The notes under the pieces: generated by a model
What the model was told of the DNA's origin: nothing
The model's input: the letters and a program-made list of their open reading frames with translations, nothing else
Databases searched by the model: none
Assembly (NCBI GenBank): GCA_016124205.1
Contig: WGOD01000002.1
Location: 620,001-684,000, forward strand
Reading direction: 5' to 3'
Origin: Alphaproteobacteria bacterium
GTDB lineage: Bacteria > Pseudomonadota > Alphaproteobacteria > Caulobacterales > Maricaulaceae
Length of the DNA stretch: 64,000 nucleotides
Program-made: the position numbers and the translations under genes
In this document: one piece after another, positions 33,738-43,209 of the stretch
Numbering within the stretch: the stretch's first letter is position 1
Layout of the letters: every line of letters starts with the position of its first letter

Positions 33738-34895
33738 ATGGCCGCTTCTATCGCGACATCGCCGGATACGGAAATCCCGCTCGACGTGCCGAGCGGGCGG
33801 GTCCGTATCCAAGTGTCGAACAGGCATGGCGGACCCGTCCACCTCGGCCTGCAGGTTTTCGACAGCGAAAGCGGTGAGCTGGCGACGCTGATCCCGATGC
33901 GTCTGGACGCCGGCGAAGTCCGAACGATCAACGGCCTGCCCTGCCCCCGTGCGATCCGGATCGTGCCGCTGGTTACGCCGGCGGGAGCAAAGCTGAAATA
34001 CAAGGCCGAGGCCTGTGCCGTGATGTATGCGGGCTTGCGCGATCTCGCCCGGTCGATGGGACTTGAGGCGATCAGACGCCCGGCCCGGTCGCAAGCGACG
34101 CTCGCCACGCCGCGCTGGCTCGATCGGGCGCCCAATCTCAAGGCCGGAACGAAGATCAGCGTGATCATCCCCACGCGCGACCGGCTGGACCTTCTGAAAC
34201 AGGCTGTCGCGACTGCCTTCGATGCTGCGCAATGGTCGAACCGCGAACTGATCGTGGTCGATAACGGGTCGGTGGACGCCGATACGCTGGCCTATCTGAA
34301 AGGTCTCGATGCCCGCGACGATGCGGTCGTGGTGCGCGACAGCGGCGATTTCAATTTCTCGCGCCTGATCAATTCGGGGACCAGCGCCGCCACGGGTGAT
34401 GTCTTCGTCCTGCTGAACAATGACGTGATCGGCGAGGGGCCACGATGGCTCGAAACGCTCGCGGCGTGGGCGATGAAGCGCGGCATCGGCGCGGCCGGCG
34501 CGCTGCTGACCTATCCCGACGGCACGATCCAGCATGCGGGTATCAAGGTGGGGGCACAGGGCCTGACCGACCATGTGATGACACGCCACCGGGTGAAAGG
34601 GCCGTACACCGAGCGTCCGCGCCGGGTCGATGCGGTCACGGGGGCGTGTTTCGCGACGTCGCGGAAAGTCTTCGAGGCCCTCGGCGGGTTCGAAGAAGAC
34701 TTCGCCGTGGAGATGAACGATGTCGACTACTGCCTGCGCGCGGAACGGGCCGGGCTGATCAATGTGTTCGAACCCGCGGCCAGGCTGGTCCACCTCGAAC
34801 GCCAAAGCCGGGGCGCACCGTCGACCCGCGTGCTGGAGGACCGGGCCGAATTCATCCGCGTCTGGGGCGAGCGGCTTCTGAAGGGCGCGCGCTAG
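33738..34895 (+). CDS. Glycosyltransferase family 2 with an N-terminal accessory domain
   Basis: C-terminal GT2 (KISVIIPTRDRLDLLKQAVATAFD, NFSRLINSGTSAATGDVFVLLNNDV); about 130 aa N-terminal beta-rich region before it. Confidence 0.88.
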   Translation: MAASIATSPDTEIPLDVPSGRVRIQVSNRHGGPVHLGLQVFDSESGELATLIPMRLDAGEVRTINGLPCPRAIRIVPLVTPAGAKLKYKAEACAVMYAGLRDLARSMGLEAIRRPARSQATLATPRWLDRAPNLKAGTKISVIIPTRDRLDLLKQAVATAFDAAQWSNRELIVVDNGSVDADTLAYLKGLDARDDAVVVRDSGDFNFSRLINSGTSAATGDVFVLLNNDVIGEGPRWLETLAAWAMKRGIGAAGALLTYPDGTIQHAGIKVGAQGLTDHVMTRHRVKGPYTERPRRVDAVTGACFATSRKVFEALGGFEEDFAVEMNDVDYCLRAERAGLINVFEPAARLVHLERQSRGAPSTRVLEDRAEFIRVWGERLLKGAR

Positions 34896-34903
34896 TTACC
34901 GCG

Positions 34904-35320
34904 TCAATAATTCGAGATCTTGCGGTAGAGATCCGGATCCAGAGCAAGGACGGCGGCGGCCAGAGATTTGTGGCAGTTCTTGACGTCCGGCTTCATCCGG
35001 CCCGCATGCTTCTTCATGTACTCGCTGAGTTCGTTATCGAAGAGGCGTTTCCGCGCCAGAAGGATGACGAGCTTCATCACGTCGCGATCCTCGATGTCGG
35101 TTTCTGCCTCGGTCACTCGCTTGAACAATGCGTCGAACCGGCTCGAGATTTCCTCTTTGTCGCCTTCAAAGATCGTCAGGCGAATGATCTCAAGCGACAC
35201 GTCTCGCGCAAAGGCTGCGTCTCCTTCGAATTGTGCAGCCTGAATGGCAGCGACATATTCGGGACGCAGGAGCAGGACCGCTGCTGCTGTGAGAAGTTTC
35301 TCTTCGTCTGGATGGCTCAT
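34904..35320 (-). CDS. Hypothetical protein (138 aa, helical)
   Basis: Intact ORF in a gap between glycan genes; no family recognised. Confidence 0.55.
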   Translation of the reverse strand: MSHPDEEKLLTAAAVLLLRPEYVAAIQAAQFEGDAAFARDVSLEIIRLTIFEGDKEEISSRFDALFKRVTEAETDIEDRDVMKLVILLARKRLFDNELSEYMKKHAGRMKPDVKNCHKSLAAAVLALDPDLYRKISNY

Positions 35321-35337
35321 CCCCAGAGCTTAATGGC

Positions 35338-36297
35338 TCAGGCGTCGCCCCGCCACTTCGCCTGAAGCTTGAGCACCATCAGCGCCTGTTCGACCGGCGT
35401 GACCGCCTTGCGGCCGTTCGCGATGTCGTCGAGCACCTGCCTGGCCTGGGCGATATACATCTCGTTGATGTCGGCGAGCGTGGTGTCGAAGGTTTCGTGC
35501 TCGCGTTCGCCCGAGATGGAATGAACCAGCGTGCCGCGATGGAAGTCCCAGTCGAGCGCGCCTTCCGTGCCGGAGATGTAGTAACGGCGGCGGGCCACGC
35601 GCTGTATGTAGTCGGTCAGGATGTTGACCAGCGCCCCGTTCTCGAAGCGCATCACGCTGGCGGCGACGTCCTCGGTCTCGGTTTCGAGCGCGCCCGACCA
35701 GGCGGTCATGCCGACGAAGTCCTTCACCGGGCCGAGCAGCCAGGTGAGGTAATCGATCTCGTGCGTGTCGAAGACGGCGCCGCCGCCGAGGGCTTTCCGC
35801 GAACAATACATGTTCCGGTAGTCCTCATAGGGGTGCCAGTCCGGCAGCCATTGTCCGACGACGCACTGCACGCCGGTGACCTTGCCGATGCCGCCGCCGT
35901 CGATGATGCGCTTCATGTGGGCGAAGGCCGGATGGAATTTCCAGTTCGAGCCCATGTGCAGGTAAACGCCGGCCTTCTTCACGGCGTCGGCGATCGCCTC
36001 GCCGTCAGCGACCGTCACGGCCAGCGGCTTCTCCACGAAAATGTTGAGGCCCCGCTCCGCTGCGGCGATCGCCTGGCGGGCATGGAAGACGTTCGGGCTG
36101 GCCAGCAGGACAAGGTCGGGACGCATGTCCAGAACCTGGTCCTGGTCGCCCCAGGCCATCGCGCCGATCTCGTCGGTGAACTGCTTGCGGCGCTCTTCGG
36201 TGGGATCGAAGCCGATCACCTCCCCCGCGCCGGCGGCCAGAAAACAGCGGGCGTGGCGGCGGCCGATGGAGCCGAGACCGAGGATCGCAACCTTCAT
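35338..36297 (-). CDS. Gfo/Idh/MocA family oxidoreductase
   Basis: MKVAILGLGSIGRRHARCFLAAGAGEVIGFD; FVEKPLAVTVADGEAI; GSNWKFHPAF. Confidence 0.92.
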   Translation of the reverse strand: MKVAILGLGSIGRRHARCFLAAGAGEVIGFDPTEERRKQFTDEIGAMAWGDQDQVLDMRPDLVLLASPNVFHARQAIAAAERGLNIFVEKPLAVTVADGEAIADAVKKAGVYLHMGSNWKFHPAFAHMKRIIDGGGIGKVTGVQCVVGQWLPDWHPYEDYRNMYCSRKALGGGAVFDTHEIDYLTWLLGPVKDFVGMTAWSGALETETEDVAASVMRFENGALVNILTDYIQRVARRRYYISGTEGALDWDFHRGTLVHSISGEREHETFDTTLADINEMYIAQARQVLDDIANGRKAVTPVEQALMVLKLQAKWRGDA

Positions 36298-36298
36298 G

Positions 36299-37462
36299 CT
36301 ACGAGCCCAGCACGTCACGAACCGCGGCGACGACCTGGGCGGCCTCGTCGTCGGTCAGCGTCGGGAAGCAGGGCAGGGTCAGCGTCTCGGCGTAATAGGC
36401 CTCAGCTTCCGGGAAAGAGCGGCCTTCGAAACGCGGCGCGTGGTACGGCATCTTGTGCACCGGAATGTAGTGCACCTGGCTGCCGACCTGGCGTTCGGCC
36501 AGTTCCTTCATCACCTGTTCGCGTGGCTTGCCGACCGCGTCGTAGTCGATGCGGATCGTGTAGAGGTGGTGACCGGAGCGGTCGCGCTGGTCCGGCCGGG
36601 CCTGCACCAGGCGGACATGGTTCATGCCGGCGAATTCGCGGTCGTAGAATTTCGCGATCTCGCGGCGGCGCGCAATGAAGTCCGGCAGGCGCGACATCTG
36701 GGCCGTGCCAAGGGCGGCCTGAATGTCGCAAAGCCGGTAGTTGAAGCCAAGCGTTTGCTGTTCGTGATACCAGGGCTTTCCTGCATCCTCCGTGTTCTGA
36801 AGAAGGCCCGGCTCGCGCTCGATTCCGTGGCTGCGCAGCAATTGCAGGGCCTTGTAGAGGTCCGGATCGTCGGTCGCGACCGCGCCGCCCTCACCCGTCG
36901 TGATCGGTTTCACCGGGTGGAAGGAGAAGGTGTACATGTCGGCATAGCCGGTGCCGACCATTTTGCCGTCATCACCGATCGCGCCGACGGAGTGGCTGGC
37001 ATCCTCGATGATGATCCGGTCGCCCGCCGCCTTGCGCAGCGCCGCGTTGGACGAGGACAGGCCGCCATAGGAGACCGGGATCACGACCTTGCACTCGGGA
37101 TGTTCGGCCAGATAGGCGGTCAGCCCGTCCACCGACATCGTCATCGTGTCGGGATCGACATCGACGAGATCGGCGCGTGCCCCGCAATAGGTGATCGCGT
37201 TGGCGCTGGCGCAGAATGTGATCGGCTGGGTGACCCCGACATCGCCGTCCTTCAGCCCCGCCGCGAGGCAGGCGATGTGCAGCGCTGCGGTGCCATTGGC
37301 GACCGCGACGACGTACTTGGCGCCGGTCAGATCGGCGATCGACTGTTCGAAGGCGGTGACCGCCGGACCCTGGGTCAGGAAATCGCTCTTCAGGACGTCG
37401 ATGACGGCCTGGATATCGGTGTCGTCGATCGTCTGGCGGCCATAGCCGAGGAAGCGGGTCAT
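36299..37462 (-). CDS. pseC: UDP-4-amino-4,6-dideoxy-N-acetyl-beta-L-altrosamine transaminase (PseC)
   Basis: MTRFLGYGRQTIDDTDIQAVIDVLKSDFLTQGPAVTAFEQSIADLTGAKYVVAVANGTAALHIA; SFHPVKPITTGEGG. Confidence 0.93.
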   Translation of the reverse strand: MTRFLGYGRQTIDDTDIQAVIDVLKSDFLTQGPAVTAFEQSIADLTGAKYVVAVANGTAALHIACLAAGLKDGDVGVTQPITFCASANAITYCGARADLVDVDPDTMTMSVDGLTAYLAEHPECKVVIPVSYGGLSSSNAALRKAAGDRIIIEDASHSVGAIGDDGKMVGTGYADMYTFSFHPVKPITTGEGGAVATDDPDLYKALQLLRSHGIEREPGLLQNTEDAGKPWYHEQQTLGFNYRLCDIQAALGTAQMSRLPDFIARRREIAKFYDREFAGMNHVRLVQARPDQRDRSGHHLYTIRIDYDAVGKPREQVMKELAERQVGSQVHYIPVHKMPYHAPRFEGRSFPEAEAYYAETLTLPCFPTLTDDEAAQVVAAVRDVLGS

Positions 37463-39606
37463 GCGGCTTTCTTCTTCTGCTGGGTGAGGGTTTTCAGGCG
37501 CCGGGCGATCTCGTCGAGCACTTGCTGACGTCCGCCATATTCGCGCGCGGTAATGTGTTTCATCGACGGGAAGAGCGTGTCGGTCTCGTTGTCCTCCGAC
37601 GCGATCCGCCACCAGTCGGGCAGATGCGGCGTCGTGGTCAGCGACCAGGTGTTCGCGCCCGCGGCGCCCGCGGTCTCGCGCAGCGCCACGCCCGGCGTCA
37701 GGACCAGGTCGAGCTTCTCGCAGAGGGCGACGACTTCCTCGAAATCATCCTTCAGGTCGACACCCGGCATCACATGGATGTCGACACCGAACTTCTCCTT
37801 CACCTCGGCGAGCTCCTGCGTGCAATCCGAGTACTGAAGAAGCACGAAATTGACGTCCTTCGTCTTCAGGATGTCGCCCCATTGCAGAATGTCGGTATAG
37901 GCCTTGGAGCGGAACAGGTCGCGCGTGCCGGAGCGCCAGGAAATGCCGACATTCAGCTTGGCCGGCGGCAAGGACTTGAGCCACTTGGTCACCTTGCCGC
38001 GGGCGGCAGAGGAGGCCGTGAAGAGCGGCTCCTTCGACCCGCGATAGCTGCCCTTCTGCATCACATAGTGCAGGAAGAGGTCTTCGGAGATCGCGATTTC
38101 GGAATATTCCTTCATCGCGTCGAGAATGTCGCGCGTGATCCGGCCCGGATCGGCATCAAGCGGCGTTCCCTCGCGGTCGAGCCAGTACTGGTTCTCGCTG
38201 ACGGCGAACGGGCCGAAGAGGCGCGAAGTGGAATATACGGTCAGATTGTCCATCGACCGTTCGAACAGGCTGGCGACCCGCTTGTCGCAGACATAGCCGT
38301 ACTGGGCTTTCGGGTTGGCCATCTGCTTCAGGATGGCGAGACGCATGATCTCGTCGCCCACGCCCTGACCGCCGAGGAAGAGGGTCGAATACTGCGGGAT
38401 CAGGCGCTGGCGCTTGATCCGCATGTGGATCTTCATGCGCTTCGCGAAGCGGGCGAAATTACGCCAGATCGCGTAATGCGCCTGCCGCAGGATGAAGAGC
38501 GCCTCTTCCCAATTCCCCAAGCCTGCCGCGAGCGAGAAATAGCGGTAGGTCGATTCCGGCATGTAGGACTTGATGCCGACGATCCCGACCGCACGGCGAT
38601 AGTATTCGCGGGCAAGCGCGAAATCGCGCTGCTCCTCGATTTCCACGCCCATGAAGAAGAGCGCTTCGGCGATCATGTTCTGGGTTTCGGGGCTGGTCTC
38701 CGTGGCGTAGAGCGCGTCGTTCATGCGCGCGATCGCCTCGGCGTGATTGCCCTGGATCGACTCGAACAGCGCCCGTACAGGCAGGAGATCGAGATCGGCC
38801 GCCGAAGCGTCCTTGATCCGCTGGGCGGCTTCATCCATGCGACCCGACAGGATCAGCGCATTCACCTCAAGCGCGGACAGGCGCGCCAGATCCTTCTTCA
38901 CGCGGCGGCGGCGCGACATGCGCGTATCGCGCGCGCTTCGCAGCTTGTGGACCTGCTCGGAGCGGCCGATGAAGCGTTCGATATAGTTCCAGAGTTCGTG
39001 CGGCTTGAGCAGCACCTCGCAGCCATAGACGACCGCTGCCGGCTCGTAGTTCATCGCGATGAAATAGATCTCGACAGCCTGAACCAAGGGGGTCTTGGCC
39101 ATCATCGAGTGCCAGTCCCAGGCCCGCTTGTAGAAGTAGTCGGCGATGATCGGCCGGCCGATCAGCGCGCCTTCCATTTCCGGGCGGAAGCCTTCGGTCT
39201 CGATCATCAGAATGGTCTGATAGTCGTCGAGATTCTTCGAGAAGCCTTCCCATTTCGGCTTCGAGAGCAGGATCCGCCGGGCTTCCTCGACAACCTCGGC
39301 CGCGCGGTCGAACTGCTTTGTGGCCAGCAGATCCTGCAGCAGCGCAATCGTCGTGTGCGGCCGCTTGCGGAAGCTGTAGGCCCATTCGGACCACTCGACC
39401 GAGACGAAGCGATAGTGCGCGGCATGGAGAATGCGCCGCCAAGCCGCCGAGACGACGCCCAGCGGCAGGACGTACGCAAAGATCTTGACCAGCGGCTGGA
39501 CCTGCCGCGGCTTCACGATCTTGAAGAGGAGGCCGAAGACCCACGCGGACAGGCGGTAGACGACCCGCTTGATGAACCGGATCAGCCTGACAAAGAACTG
39601 ACGCAC
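37459..39606 (-). CDS. TPR-containing protein with C-terminal glycosyltransferase-like domain (FlmG-like architecture)
   Basis: Helical repeat N-terminal half; C-terminal half with LFLGGQGVGDEIMRLAIL, LNVGISWRSGTRD, LVLTPGVALRETAGAAGANTWSLT. Located between pseC and pseB. Confidence 0.75.
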   Translation of the reverse strand: MRQFFVRLIRFIKRVVYRLSAWVFGLLFKIVKPRQVQPLVKIFAYVLPLGVVSAAWRRILHAAHYRFVSVEWSEWAYSFRKRPHTTIALLQDLLATKQFDRAAEVVEEARRILLSKPKWEGFSKNLDDYQTILMIETEGFRPEMEGALIGRPIIADYFYKRAWDWHSMMAKTPLVQAVEIYFIAMNYEPAAVVYGCEVLLKPHELWNYIERFIGRSEQVHKLRSARDTRMSRRRRVKKDLARLSALEVNALILSGRMDEAAQRIKDASAADLDLLPVRALFESIQGNHAEAIARMNDALYATETSPETQNMIAEALFFMGVEIEEQRDFALAREYYRRAVGIVGIKSYMPESTYRYFSLAAGLGNWEEALFILRQAHYAIWRNFARFAKRMKIHMRIKRQRLIPQYSTLFLGGQGVGDEIMRLAILKQMANPKAQYGYVCDKRVASLFERSMDNLTVYSTSRLFGPFAVSENQYWLDREGTPLDADPGRITRDILDAMKEYSEIAISEDLFLHYVMQKGSYRGSKEPLFTASSAARGKVTKWLKSLPPAKLNVGISWRSGTRDLFRSKAYTDILQWGDILKTKDVNFVLLQYSDCTQELAEVKEKFGVDIHVMPGVDLKDDFEEVVALCEKLDLVLTPGVALRETAGAAGANTWSLTTTPHLPDWWRIASEDNETDTLFPSMKHITAREYGGRQQVLDEIARRLKTLTQQKKKAA

Positions 39607-39636
39607 TCCTGCCTCCCCCGGCGCAATGCCGTGCGA

Positions 39637-40647
39637 TTATTCGGAGATGACGCCCGTCTCCTCGATGAGGTCAAGGATCTCCTGGGGTTCCAGCCAGAGC
39701 GTGTTGTTCTCGCTGGTGTAGGAGAAGCCGACCGGCACAGCCTTGCCGGTCTCGCCCTCATAGGTGGTGTCGTCCGTAGACGCGCCCATCTTGATCTGAG
39801 GCATGATGACGAACTTGTCTTCATACTCATAGGTGAAGAGGCTTTCCTCTTCGGACACCATCGCTTCGTGCAGCTTTTCGCCAGGACGAATGCCGACGAT
39901 CTTCAGTTCGCAGTTCGGCTGGATCGCGCGCGCCAGGTCCGTGATCTTCATTGACGGGACCTTCTTCACGAAGGTTTCACCGCCGCGGAAGATCTGGCCG
40001 CAATGATCGACGAACTTCACGCCGTCCTCGATGCGCAACCAGTAGCGGGTCATGCGCTCGTCGGTGATCGGCATCGGCTTGCCCTCCTGGGCGAGCCGGC
40101 GGAAGATCGGGATGATCGAGCCGCGCGAGCCGATGACGTTACCGTAGCGGCAGTTGCAGAAGCGGGTGCCGCCTTCGCCAGCGAGCAGGTTGGCCGCGAT
40201 GAACAGCTTTTCCATGCAGGCCTTGGTCGAACCGTAAAGGTTAATCGGCTTCACCGCCTTGTCGGTCGACACCGCGACGACTTTCGGAACGTCGTTGCGG
40301 ATCGCTGCATCGATCAGGTTTTCCGCGCCGAGAATGTTCGTCTTGATGCACTCCATCGGATTGTATTCCGAAGCGACGACCTGCTTCATCGCGGCGCCGT
40401 GGAAAACGATGTCGATGCCCTTCATTACGAAGGAGAGGCGGGCGGCGTCGCGGATGTCGCCGATGAAGAAGCTGAGAACGTCGGAATTCTTGTGGTCCGC
40501 AAAGGTCTTGGCCATGCGGTCCTGTTTGAATTCGTCGCGCGAATAGATGACCAGCTTGTTGGGCCGGTAATTGTTCAGGACATGCGACACAAAGGCGTGG
40601 CCGAACGAACCGGTGCCCCCGGTAACCAGAATATTCAAGCCGTCCAT
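39637..40647 (-). CDS. pseB: UDP-N-acetylglucosamine 4,6-dehydratase (inverting), PseB
   Basis: MDGLNILVTGGTGSFGHAFVSHVLNNYRPNKLVIYSRDEFKQDRMAK; GAAMKQVVASEYNPMECIKTNILGAENLIDAA; STDKAVKPINLYGSTKACMEKLF. Confidence 0.95.
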   Translation of the reverse strand: MDGLNILVTGGTGSFGHAFVSHVLNNYRPNKLVIYSRDEFKQDRMAKTFADHKNSDVLSFFIGDIRDAARLSFVMKGIDIVFHGAAMKQVVASEYNPMECIKTNILGAENLIDAAIRNDVPKVVAVSTDKAVKPINLYGSTKACMEKLFIAANLLAGEGGTRFCNCRYGNVIGSRGSIIPIFRRLAQEGKPMPITDERMTRYWLRIEDGVKFVDHCGQIFRGGETFVKKVPSMKITDLARAIQPNCELKIVGIRPGEKLHEAMVSEEESLFTYEYEDKFVIMPQIKMGASTDDTTYEGETGKAVPVGFSYTSENNTLWLEPQEILDLIEETGVISE

Positions 40648-40743
40648 GCGTATTCCCCTGTGCGATCGGACCTGTGCGTGAAGTCGAGCGGTGCTTAGTG
40701 GCGGGGTCAGTCCGCGTCAAGCGCGGCCCGCCCCCGGATATGG

Positions 40744-41508
40744 CTACAGAATTGTGTAGGCAGAGAAGGGCTGATGCGGGAAGCGCTGGAATTGAAGTTC
40801 CCCCATCGAAAGCTCTTCCATCACAGCTTGTGTTTCGCCCGGGAACCACTGGCAGCACAACTCGTCGAACACGAGAATCGATCCCTTGTGCAGGCGCGGG
40901 CGGATCTGCTTCAGCGCCTCTTTCGTCGGCGCGTAGATATCCATGTCGAAGATCGCCATCGCGATCATCGTCTCGGGATGATCGTCGAAGAACGTCGGAA
41001 GCGTCTTGCGAACATCGCCCTTGTAAAGCCCGAACTTCTTGATGTGAGAGATCGGCGAGAATTGCTCGTGAATCTCCAGAATACGGTCGAGCGTTTGCTC
41101 GTATCCGCGCGGAACGCCGTAGTCGCCTTCCTTCCAGTCGGACCCGACGGCGTTCTTCGAGTCTTCGGCGCCAGAACCGGCAAAGCCTTCAAATGTGTCG
41201 AAGCCGAAGATCATCCGGGAAAAGTTGTACGGCTCGTGGATGCCGCGGAGGCTCTGGAGCAGCGCAAGCGTCGCGCCGTAGCGGTTGCCGAATTCCAGGA
41301 TATAGCCGTGCTGCCCGACCAGTTTCTGGTACAGGTGATCGTAGAACAGGATGCGCGACAATTCCTGCCGGCGCTGGAAAAGCGACAGATTGACGTGCAG
41401 CTCGCCGTCCGGAACGACGCCGGACTTCAACAGGCCCATCAATTCGTCAATGCTTTCTCTCTCGCCGGTTGAAGGCTGCTGCGAGACGCTTCCGATTTCG
41501 TCGCTCAT
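40744..41508 (-). CDS. TylF/MycF-like class I SAM-dependent methyltransferase
   Basis: YILEFGNRYGATLALLQSL, IFGFDTFEGFAGSG, MAIFDMDIYAPTKEALKQIRPRLHKGSILVFDEL. Confidence 0.75.
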   Translation of the reverse strand: MSDEIGSVSQQPSTGERESIDELMGLLKSGVVPDGELHVNLSLFQRRQELSRILFYDHLYQKLVGQHGYILEFGNRYGATLALLQSLRGIHEPYNFSRMIFGFDTFEGFAGSGAEDSKNAVGSDWKEGDYGVPRGYEQTLDRILEIHEQFSPISHIKKFGLYKGDVRKTLPTFFDDHPETMIAMAIFDMDIYAPTKEALKQIRPRLHKGSILVFDELCCQWFPGETQAVMEELSMGELQFQRFPHQPFSAYTIL

Positions 41509-41681
41509 TCACTTCCCCCGTGGGCCGTCCCGACCGGCCCTTCCACTTTCGAGGCTGCGTCTATCTCCGCCGCACGCCGTTGAAAACCCCCCAATCGGGG
41601 GGGTGCGTCGTCTTATCTGTAAGGATTCGCGGAGTCGATCACATTAGATGATGGGGGGAGAATTTCCCGCGAACTGCGAAT

Positions 41682-41697
41682 TGGCTTGGCGGATGCT
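41682..41697 (+). promoter_or_regulatory. Candidate sigma-54 promoter upstream of the 41763 gene
   Basis: TGGCTTGGCGGATGCT against TGGCACGN4TTGCW: GG and GC at the required spacing. Confidence 0.4.
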
Positions 41698-41762
41698 GGC
41701 CAGCCTGTAACAACCCCACTACGGTTGGCGGCTTCAGCCACGCTTCGCCGTCCGGGGGGATC

Positions 41763-42428
41763 ATGACCGAAGCGCGTGAGGAATTGCCGGAAACGCTGTC
41801 TCCCGACGAGCTCGACACGTTCGCGGCCCGCATGGCAGGCGAAACGCGTCTGGATGAGGGCAATGACCTCGTTCGCAAGATGGCGCTCGCATCCGATTTT
41901 CATGCCATTGCGAGCCGCTGGACTCCGCAACTCCGCGCACATGGCCGGCCCGATCTGGAAATGAAGTGGCACAAGGAGGCGGTCGCGCGCGGCCTTGACG
42001 CCTATGCGATCGTTCGCGCGACGGAAGCCGCCTGGCTTTCGGATGGAACAGTGGAAGCCACCCGGATCTCCGAGGTCTTCGTCGGCCGCCTGGATGACCT
42101 GCCCTTCCGGCACAATGGCGACCTCTTCCACCGCCGCCAGATCCTCCTGATGCTCAACGACTACAAGCGCTTGTTCCGTTACGAAGATCTGGGTGGAGCA
42201 CCCGAGAACGATCGCCGCCCGGTCCATCCCGGCGTTCTGGCCGGTCTCTATGACGCGATCTGGCACGCCCAGCGCGTCGGCGATGCGGTGACGGCCCATC
42301 TTCGGATCGAGCTTTATGCGGCACTCGCAGCGGACCAGAGCGAGACGGTCGATCATCTCGTCAGGACCATCGTCGAACCCAATGGCGATCACGCGCTTGC
42401 CGAGGCGCTGCGAAATGGCCACGCCTGA
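41763..42428 (+). CDS. Hypothetical protein (221 aa)
   Basis: Intact ORF opening the plus-strand nonulosonate gene series; no family recognised. Confidence 0.65.
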   Translation: MTEAREELPETLSPDELDTFAARMAGETRLDEGNDLVRKMALASDFHAIASRWTPQLRAHGRPDLEMKWHKEAVARGLDAYAIVRATEAAWLSDGTVEATRISEVFVGRLDDLPFRHNGDLFHRRQILLMLNDYKRLFRYEDLGGAPENDRRPVHPGVLAGLYDAIWHAQRVGDAVTAHLRIELYAALAADQSETVDHLVRTIVEPNGDHALAEALRNGHA

Positions 42429-42510
42429 GCCCATTTTTCCGGATGCACCCGGCCACTTAATCCTTTAGGGAAGGCCGAAATCACCTTCTGCCGCCGATGG
42501 ACATGACGCG

Positions 42511-43173
42511 ATGACGGCTTCCAACCGCCCGAAGCAAACCGACACCTTCCTGAAAAGCGAAGGCGACGCCTGGTTTTCACGCAACGCGACGGTGCTCAAG
42601 GAAGACCGGGACGACATCATTCTGCGCGTGCTGTCTCACCTGAAGGCCAAGCCGAAGCGGGTGCTGGAGATCGGGGCGGCCAATGGTTACCGCCTCGCGG
42701 CGATCGAACGCCTGCACGGATCGGCCTGCGCCGGGGTCGAACCTTCGGCGAAGGCCGTCGAGGAGGGCAAAGCCGCCTATCCGTCGATCGATCTGAAGGT
42801 CGGCGCGGCGGACAGCCTGCCGTTCGAGGATAACGCCTTCGACATGGTGATCATCGGTTTCTGCATGTATCTGGTCGATCCGGAGCTGCACTTCCGCGCT
42901 GTGGCCGAAGCCGACCGCGTGCTTGCCGAGGGCGGCCTTCTGGTAATTTTCGATTTCCAGACACCGGCTCCCTACTACAATCTGCCGGGTCTGCGCGCCC
43001 ACAAGATGGACTTCTCCAGCCTGTTCACCGCCCACCCCAGCTACAGCCTCGTCCACCGCGAGCTGAACCAGGCGGGCGGCGATACCTATATGGACCTCGA
43101 CCGCCGGGAAGGGGTTGATGTCTTGACGAAGAATATGGGCCGTGCCTTCCCTCCCAACCCCTACAAGAGCTGA
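42511..43173 (+). CDS. Class I SAM-dependent methyltransferase
   Basis: RVLEIGAANGYRLAAIERLHGSACAGVEPS; AADSLPFEDNAFDMVIIGFCMYLVD. Confidence 0.88.
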   Translation: MTASNRPKQTDTFLKSEGDAWFSRNATVLKEDRDDIILRVLSHLKAKPKRVLEIGAANGYRLAAIERLHGSACAGVEPSAKAVEEGKAAYPSIDLKVGAADSLPFEDNAFDMVIIGFCMYLVDPELHFRAVAEADRVLAEGGLLVIFDFQTPAPYYNLPGLRAHKMDFSSLFTAHPSYSLVHRELNQAGGDTYMDLDRREGVDVLTKNMGRAFPPNPYKS

Positions 43174-43209
43174 CGTCCCGCCCGCTCACCACTTGCCGGA
43201 TGACCCCAG

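Noticed and set aside
37522-39954. 810-aa plus-strand ORF
   Set aside because: Antisense to the TPR-glycosyltransferase and pseB; R/D/H-rich shadow translation without recognisable motifs.
41587-41603. CCCCCC-AATC-GGGGGGG hairpin as a terminator
   Set aside because: No T-run on either side; no transcription unit obviously ends there.
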